This document shows, piece after piece, positions 7,151 through 10,595 of a stretch of 10,595 nucleotides of DNA. The stretch comes from Rhodoferax sp. (GTDB lineage Bacteria > Pseudomonadota > Gammaproteobacteria > Burkholderiales > Burkholderiaceae_C), in the NCBI GenBank assembly GCA_016463455.1, contig JAEMRG010000051.1, forward strand, positions 1 to 10,595, written 5' to 3'. Positions within the stretch are counted from its first letter, which is position 1. Every line of letters starts with the position of its first letter. Position numbers and translations under genes: made by a program. Below the pieces are notes generated by a model. That model was not told the origin of the DNA. It searched no databases and saw only the letters and a program-made list of their open reading frames with translations.

Positions 7151-8039
7151 ACGCCAGATCTACCAGTAAATTGAACAACACCGCCACAAAAGTAACCAGC
7201 ACCACCAAGCCCAGGACCAAGGTGTAGTCGCGATTGGAGGCGCCATTGACAATGAGTTTGCCCAAACCCGGAAGCGAAAACCAGGTCTCGGTCACCACCG
7301 CTGCGGTAATCGAGGAAATCGCTAAAGGCCCAAGCACCGAGATAACGGGAATGAGCGCCGGCCGCAAAGCATGGCGCAGCACAATGGTGGACATGGGCAA
7401 GCCTTTGGCCCGCGCCGCCAAAATGAAGTTAGAACTAAGCACCTCGATCAGACTTCCCCGCATGACCCGGCCTACGGTGGAAAGATTAATCACCGCCAGC
7501 AAGGTAACGGGCAAAACGACAAAGCGCCATTGGCCCTCATTCCAGCCCCCCGATGGCAGCCATTGCAGCCACAGTGCAAACACGGTCACGAGCAGGGGGC
7601 CAATCACAAACGAGGGCACGGACCCGCCGATATTGCAAAAAACCATGAGCGCATGGTCTACCCAGCTGTTTTGCCGCAGCGCCGCCCAGATACCCAACAA
7701 CACCCCGGAAAACACTGCAATCAGCATCGATAAACCGCCAATGAGCAAAGACACCGGCAAGGCCTTGGCCACCAGGTCGTTGACCGACCAGTCGGCGTAG
7801 CGAAACGAGGCGCCTAAATCACCGTGCAGCAAATTGTTCAGGTAGTACAGATACTGCTGCCAAAGCGGTAAATCCAGGTGGTACTTGGCTTGCAAATTGG
7901 CGAGCACGGCGGCCGACACTTTGCGCTCGCTGTCAAACGGGCCACCCGGCGTCATGTGCAGCATCAGGTAGCACACCGTAATCACCGTGAGCAAGGTCGG
8001 CAACGTCGCAAGTATGCGACGTAGGGTGTATTTCCACAT
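7119..8039 (-). CDS. oppB: Oligopeptide ABC transporter permease OppB
   Basis: OppB is the first permease subunit and pairs with OppC to form the transmembrane path for peptides delivered by OppA. It has 306 residues, the same length as E. coli OppB as I recall it, and matches throughout. Landmarks are the first helix in RRILATLPTLLTVITVCYL (7-25), MTPGGPFDSER (29-39), ANLQAKYHLD (47-56), HGDLGASFRYADWSVNDLV (72-90), and the EAA loop with FILAARAKGLP...LRHALRPALIPV (205-232). The C-terminus is YALLDPKIRY. ATG at 8039 follows the oppA stop by 27 bases, with no terminator in the gap. No strong ribosome-binding site is visible. No deletions or odd residues are noted. Confidence 0.96.
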   Translation of the reverse strand: MWKYTLRRILATLPTLLTVITVCYLMLHMTPGGPFDSERKVSAAVLANLQAKYHLDLPLWQQYLYYLNNLLHGDLGASFRYADWSVNDLVAKALPVSLLIGGLSMLIAVFSGVLLGIWAALRQNSWVDHALMVFCNIGGSVPSFVIGPLLVTVFALWLQWLPSGGWNEGQWRFVVLPVTLLAVINLSTVGRVMRGSLIEVLSSNFILAARAKGLPMSTIVLRHALRPALIPVISVLGPLAISSITAAVVTETWFSLPGLGKLIVNGASNRDYTLVLGLVVLVTFVAVLFNLLVDLAYALLDPKIRY

Positions 8040-8066
8040 GCAATGCGCCCGCAGTGACCCGGCAGA

Positions 8067-9677
8067 TCAGCGTTTGATCAGGTACAAATCTTTGCTGCGG
8101 AAACGATCCATAGGGTTGCTCTCAAAGTAGCCCCCTACATTCGACCTGACCAATCGCGGCAAGGTGTATTGCAACAAGGGAATCATGGGGTAGTCTTCCA
8201 TCACCAACTTGGCCGCGCTGGTGAGCAGCGCTTTGCGCTTGGCCGGGTCCAAAGCCTGATTGCCTTGATTGATCAAATCTTCTGCGTTGCGATTGCAATT
8301 TTTGTTGTCATTGGCATCCGAGTCGCATTGGACCAAGGTCAAAAACGTAGTTGCGTCGTTGTAGTCGGCCACCCAGCCGTGGCGGGCGATCTGAAACTCA
8401 CCATCGTGCCGCTTTTTCATCAGCACCTTAAACTCCATGTTCTCCATCTCGGTTTCCAGACCCAGCTTGGTTTTCCACTCAGAAGCCGCAAAAATAGCCA
8501 TTTTTTTATGGTACTGGTCGGTGTTGTAAGTGAAATTGATCTTGGTTCCGGGTTTCACACCGGCAGCGACCAGCAATTTCTTAGCCTCATCAACCCGTTT
8601 TTCCATAGGCCAGGCGGCCCAGTCATATGCGGTGACATCCGCCCCATTCACCCCTTTGACGATCACCCCATAGGCAGGTATCTGGCCATCGGCTGTCACT
8701 TTGCTGGCAAGCGTATCGCGGTCGATCACCATGGACAGCGCTTTGCGCACGCGCACATCTTTGAGCAAGGGGTCTTTGTTGTTAAAGGCATAAAAGCGCA
8801 AGCCCAGCATGGCGCCGTTTTTGATGTCTGCCGGATTACTCTTTTTGAACTGTTCAAACGAGCCGGGCGGCAAACGTTCCACGTAGTCTGTTTCTCCGGA
8901 CTGAAACATCTTGACGTCCGCATTACTGTCTTCAATAGCCAAATAGCTCACCTTGTTCAAGACAACCGACTTGGCATCCCAGTAGTGGGTATTTTTCTCG
9001 AGCACGACGGCACTGTTCACCCGCCAATCCTTCATCACATAGGCTCCATTGCCCACCATATTGCCGGGCTTAGTCCAGTCTTTGCCAAATTTATCGATCA
9101 CTGCTTTGTGGATGGGCGCAAATTGGGTGTTCGATAACAGGTCGAGCAAAAATGCCACGGGAAACGGCGTCTTCACTTCCAGTTGGTCTTTAGCAAGGGC
9201 TTTCACGCCGAGCTCGTTAAGGGGTTTTTTGCTCTCGGCCACGTCCATGCCATTGAGGATGAAAGGTGCCAGCGTAGTGGCATAGGGTGAGGCGGTCTTG
9301 GGATCCAGGTAGCGGCGCCAGCCGTACACAAAATCTTCCGCAGTAATGGGTTCGCCATTGGAAAACTTGGCATCCTTCCTAAGGGTAAATACCCAAGTGG
9401 TGGGATTGGTCTGCTTCCAAGACGCTGCCACGCCGGGAACCATCTGACCGCTGGTAGTGGTAGCCGTAAGGCCTTCAAATAAATCGCGGGTAATTTGGTT
9501 CGCCCCCACTGATTCGGCCAGTGCCGGATCCAAGGTTTCGGGCTCGGGGCCGTTGCTGCGCACGAGCTCTTGCTTTGCGGCAAGCTCAATGCCTTTGGGA
9601 ACTTGGGCGGCTAAAGCAGCCATCGTCAGCGCCGTCTGACTCACCACTAGCGCGATCCATAGTGTCCTGATTTTCAC
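8067..9677 (-). CDS. oppA: Periplasmic oligopeptide-binding protein OppA (SBP_bac_5 family), GTG start
   Basis: OppA captures peptides in the periplasm and hands them to OppBC. The 536 residues (E. coli about 543) begin with a signal peptide: MKIR, a hydrophobic core to about residue 20, and a likely cut after ALA at 23, giving AQVPKGIEL, parallel to E. coli ALA/ADVPAGV. The lack of a lipobox cysteine argues against a lipoprotein. Family landmarks are PETLDP (46-51), RDLFEGL (64-70), WVFTLRKDAKFSNGEPIT (95-112), GNMVGNGAY (205-213) and ARHGWVADYN (431-440). Here W435 and D438 match the E. coli W416/D419 pair that holds the peptide backbone and amino terminus. The two E. coli disulfide cysteines are replaced (G292, V436), and the only cysteines are C451 and C461. 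GTG at 9675-9677 with AGGAGG 7 bases upstream fixes the start. By eye the gene is less G+C-rich than purM. Confidence 0.96.
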   Translation of the reverse strand: MKIRTLWIALVVSQTALTMAALAAQVPKGIELAAKQELVRSNGPEPETLDPALAESVGANQITRDLFEGLTATTTSGQMVPGVAASWKQTNPTTWVFTLRKDAKFSNGEPITAEDFVYGWRRYLDPKTASPYATTLAPFILNGMDVAESKKPLNELGVKALAKDQLEVKTPFPVAFLLDLLSNTQFAPIHKAVIDKFGKDWTKPGNMVGNGAYVMKDWRVNSAVVLEKNTHYWDAKSVVLNKVSYLAIEDSNADVKMFQSGETDYVERLPPGSFEQFKKSNPADIKNGAMLGLRFYAFNNKDPLLKDVRVRKALSMVIDRDTLASKVTADGQIPAYGVIVKGVNGADVTAYDWAAWPMEKRVDEAKKLLVAAGVKPGTKINFTYNTDQYHKKMAIFAASEWKTKLGLETEMENMEFKVLMKKRHDGEFQIARHGWVADYNDATTFLTLVQCDSDANDNKNCNRNAEDLINQGNQALDPAKRKALLTSAAKLVMEDYPMIPLLQYTLPRLVRSNVGGYFESNPMDRFRSKDLYLIKR

Positions 9678-9684
9678 TGCACTG

Positions 9685-9690
9685 CCTCCT
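9685..9690 (-). promoter_or_regulatory. Strong ribosome-binding site AGGAGG of oppA
   Basis: A full-consensus AGGAGG on the minus strand lies 7 bases before the GTG of oppA and decides that start. It is the strongest ribosome-binding site in the window. This fits a binding protein needed in excess over the membrane subunits, whose own sites are weak or coupled. Confidence 0.85.
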
Positions 9691-9751
9691 GGAAAATGTT
9701 GGTCTAACTTATCAACCAGCGTTTAGCTTAACCTAGAGTTGACAAATTGTT

Positions 9752-9768
9752 GAATGCGTTGGGCATTC
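9752..9768. promoter_or_regulatory. 17-bp dyad GAATGC-N5-GCATTC upstream of oppA
   Basis: The perfect 6-base arms GAATGC (9752-9757) and GCATTC (9763-9768) flank GTTGG, 75 to 91 bases before the oppA start. It is a candidate operator for the opp operon. No clear -35/-10 pair could be placed around it, so the promoter itself is not called. The rest of the spacer 9678-9913 is A+T-richer than the genes and shows no reading frame I would support. Confidence 0.35.
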
Positions 9769-9805
9769 CTTAGGAGCTTATCAAAATAGCGCGAGGCCAA
9801 TAAGC

Positions 9806-9858
9806 AAAAAAATGTCGCACCCTAGGGTGGGAGGGGGTAGTAAACCTCCATACCCCTC
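9806..9858 (-). terminator. Possible terminator region after the S9 peptidase gene
   Basis: Reading the minus strand after the peptidase stop, a hairpin can form between GAGGGGTA (9851-9858) and TACCCCCTC (9831-9839, one bulged C) with an 11-base loop. Next comes the perfect 12-bp palindrome CACCCTAGGGTG (9818-9829), then CGACA and a run of seven T (9806-9812). The second stem is short and sits 5 bases from the T run, so this is an imperfect intrinsic terminator. The palindrome could equally be a protein site. Confidence 0.35.
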
Positions 9859-9913
9859 TTTGGCCAATTAAACCTGTGGCCCGTGCGCAAACAGCTATGT
9901 TTCTCAGAGCAAA

Positions 9914-10595
9914 TCAGAGTCCGCCGCCGCCGCAACCCGTTTTCAGGTAGTCACTGATAAGAGTAAGCTGCTCGGTCATAGTCTGACGCGTCCACGCCGG
10001 GCCATGGGCATAGTCCTTCAGCACGTGGTAGTCCACCGGTTGGCCCGAGGACTTCGCGCGGTCTACAAATAACTGCGACTGGTTCAGCGGCACCGTCTGG
10101 TCCCGATCACCGTGGTAGACCATGATGGGGATCTTGATCTTGTCGGCAAACTCAAAGGGATTGAGCCCGCGAATCGTGGACTCCTGCGCATCCTTGAAAT
10201 ACGGATTCGTATAACTGCGCGCGGTGATTCTTTTGATGTCCGATACGCCTGCGCCAGAAATAGCGCACTTGTACAAATCGTTAGGCCGCACGGCAGCGGC
10301 AAATGCCGAGTAACCCCCATACGAAAACCCAAACATCGCCATCCTGCGCGGGTCGGCCAGTTTTTCGCTGACCAGCCACTTCGCACCGTCGTCCTTGTCG
10401 TCCTGCATCTTCTGTCCCCACTCGCGGTCACCGGCCAGCCACCGGGTACGGCCCCAGCCCGAGGAGCCTCGGAACTGGGGTTGCAGCACTACTTTGCATT
10501 GCGTCACCATCAAAGGCACCCAACCCGAGTTATCGAAATTCATGAAATTTGCAAAATTCAACACCATGTAGACTATTGGGTTTGGCAAAGTCAAA
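9914..10595 (-). CDS. S9 family serine peptidase (prolyl oligopeptidase type), C-terminal part, cut by right edge
   Basis: This is the alpha/beta-hydrolase catalytic domain of an S9 peptidase, which cleaves short peptides; 226 codons are visible and the N-terminal propeller lies outside. The fold is marked by VVLQPQFRGSSGWG (35-48, counted from the first codon at 10594), the nucleophile S91 in GFSYGGYSA, the aspartate D165 in HGDRDQTVP and H197 in DYAHGPAW, so the catalytic triad looks complete. The stretch expected to read VYPHGGP, which helps form the oxyanion hole, instead reads VYMVLNFANFMNFD (8-21). The DNA there is unusually A+T-rich, and CATGGT (His-Gly) is present one base out of frame. 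The C-terminus ends in TGCGGGGL. Any start codon near the edge is arbitrary, since the frame is open to the end of the window. It lies 236 bases upstream of oppA on the same strand, suggesting a linked role in peptide use. The cellular location (periplasmic or cytoplasmic) cannot be judged. Confidence 0.9.
   Translation of the reverse strand, partial: LTLPNPIVYMVLNFANFMNFDNSGWVPLMVTQCKVVLQPQFRGSSGWGRTRWLAGDREWGQKMQDDKDDGAKWLVSEKLADPRRMAMFGFSYGGYSAFAAAVRPNDLYKCAISGAGVSDIKRITARSYTNPYFKDAQESTIRGLNPFEFADKIKIPIMVYHGDRDQTVPLNQSQLFVDRAKSSGQPVDYHVLKDYAHGPAWTRQTMTEQLTLISDYLKTGCGGGGL

Noticed and set aside
8169..9137. A 322-codon plus-strand open frame antisense to oppA
   Set aside because: It has no motif or plausible ribosome-binding context, and the opposite strand is an end-to-end match to OppA.
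9739..9744. TTGACA on the plus strand as a -35 element
   Set aside because: No acceptable -10 hexamer follows at 16-18 bases, and no plus-strand gene lies downstream.
9708..9784. Direct repeat CTTATCAA (9708-9715 and 9777-9784) before oppA
   Set aside because: Eight bases in an A+T-richer spacer, 69 bases apart, can arise by chance; no third copy or flanking similarity was seen.
1..10595. Mobile elements, CRISPR arrays, tRNA or rRNA genes, toxin-antitoxin or defence modules
   Set aside because: I read both strands and saw no transposase, integrase, regularly spaced repeats, tRNA-like cloverleaf or toxin-antitoxin-like small gene pair; all sizeable intervals are explained by the listed genes.

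Overview
The window is chromosomal DNA that looks like a betaproteobacterium of the order Burkholderiales, probably Comamonadaceae-like. The assignment rests on the block pcnB - HAD phosphatase - hda - AI-2E permease facing purM (an order recalled from that group), on the short Hda N-terminus MRQIALDI, and on moderately high G+C with tight gene overlaps. The taxon is inference; no rRNA or other marker is present.

Left part (1-3069, minus strand): a compact housekeeping operon, read right to left. It encodes an AI-2E family membrane protein (TTG start), the replication-control ATPase Hda, a SerB-like HAD phosphatase whose ATGA overlaps the hda stop, and poly(A) polymerase I (pcnB), which runs off the left edge. 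Middle (3070-4232): a 110-base divergent spacer with three short dyads, then purM (purine synthesis) on the plus strand. The purM stop codon overlaps the stop of the convergent oppF, so no intergenic terminator fits there.

Right part (4229-9677, minus strand): a complete oligopeptide ABC importer in the classical order oppA-oppB-oppC-oppD-oppF. OppA is the periplasmic binding protein (GTG start with a perfect AGGAGG). OppB and OppC are the permease pair, very close to the enterobacterial OppB/OppC. OppD and OppF are the two ATPases, each with a C-terminal four-cysteine set. All junctions from oppB to oppF overlap. Upstream lies a 236-base A+T-richer spacer holding a 17-bp dyad and a possible terminator. 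It is followed by the C-terminal part of an S9 family (prolyl oligopeptidase-type) serine peptidase cut by the right edge. The pairing of a peptide importer with a peptidase suggests a peptide-scavenging function.

Most of the window is ordinary core and transport metabolism; I see no mobile element, CRISPR, RNA gene or defence system. The points most worth checking are the missing HGGP-type motif in the peptidase at the right edge, the dyads in the purM/AI-2E and oppA upstream regions, the apparent exchange of the OppA disulfide, and the stop-on-stop convergence of purM and oppF.
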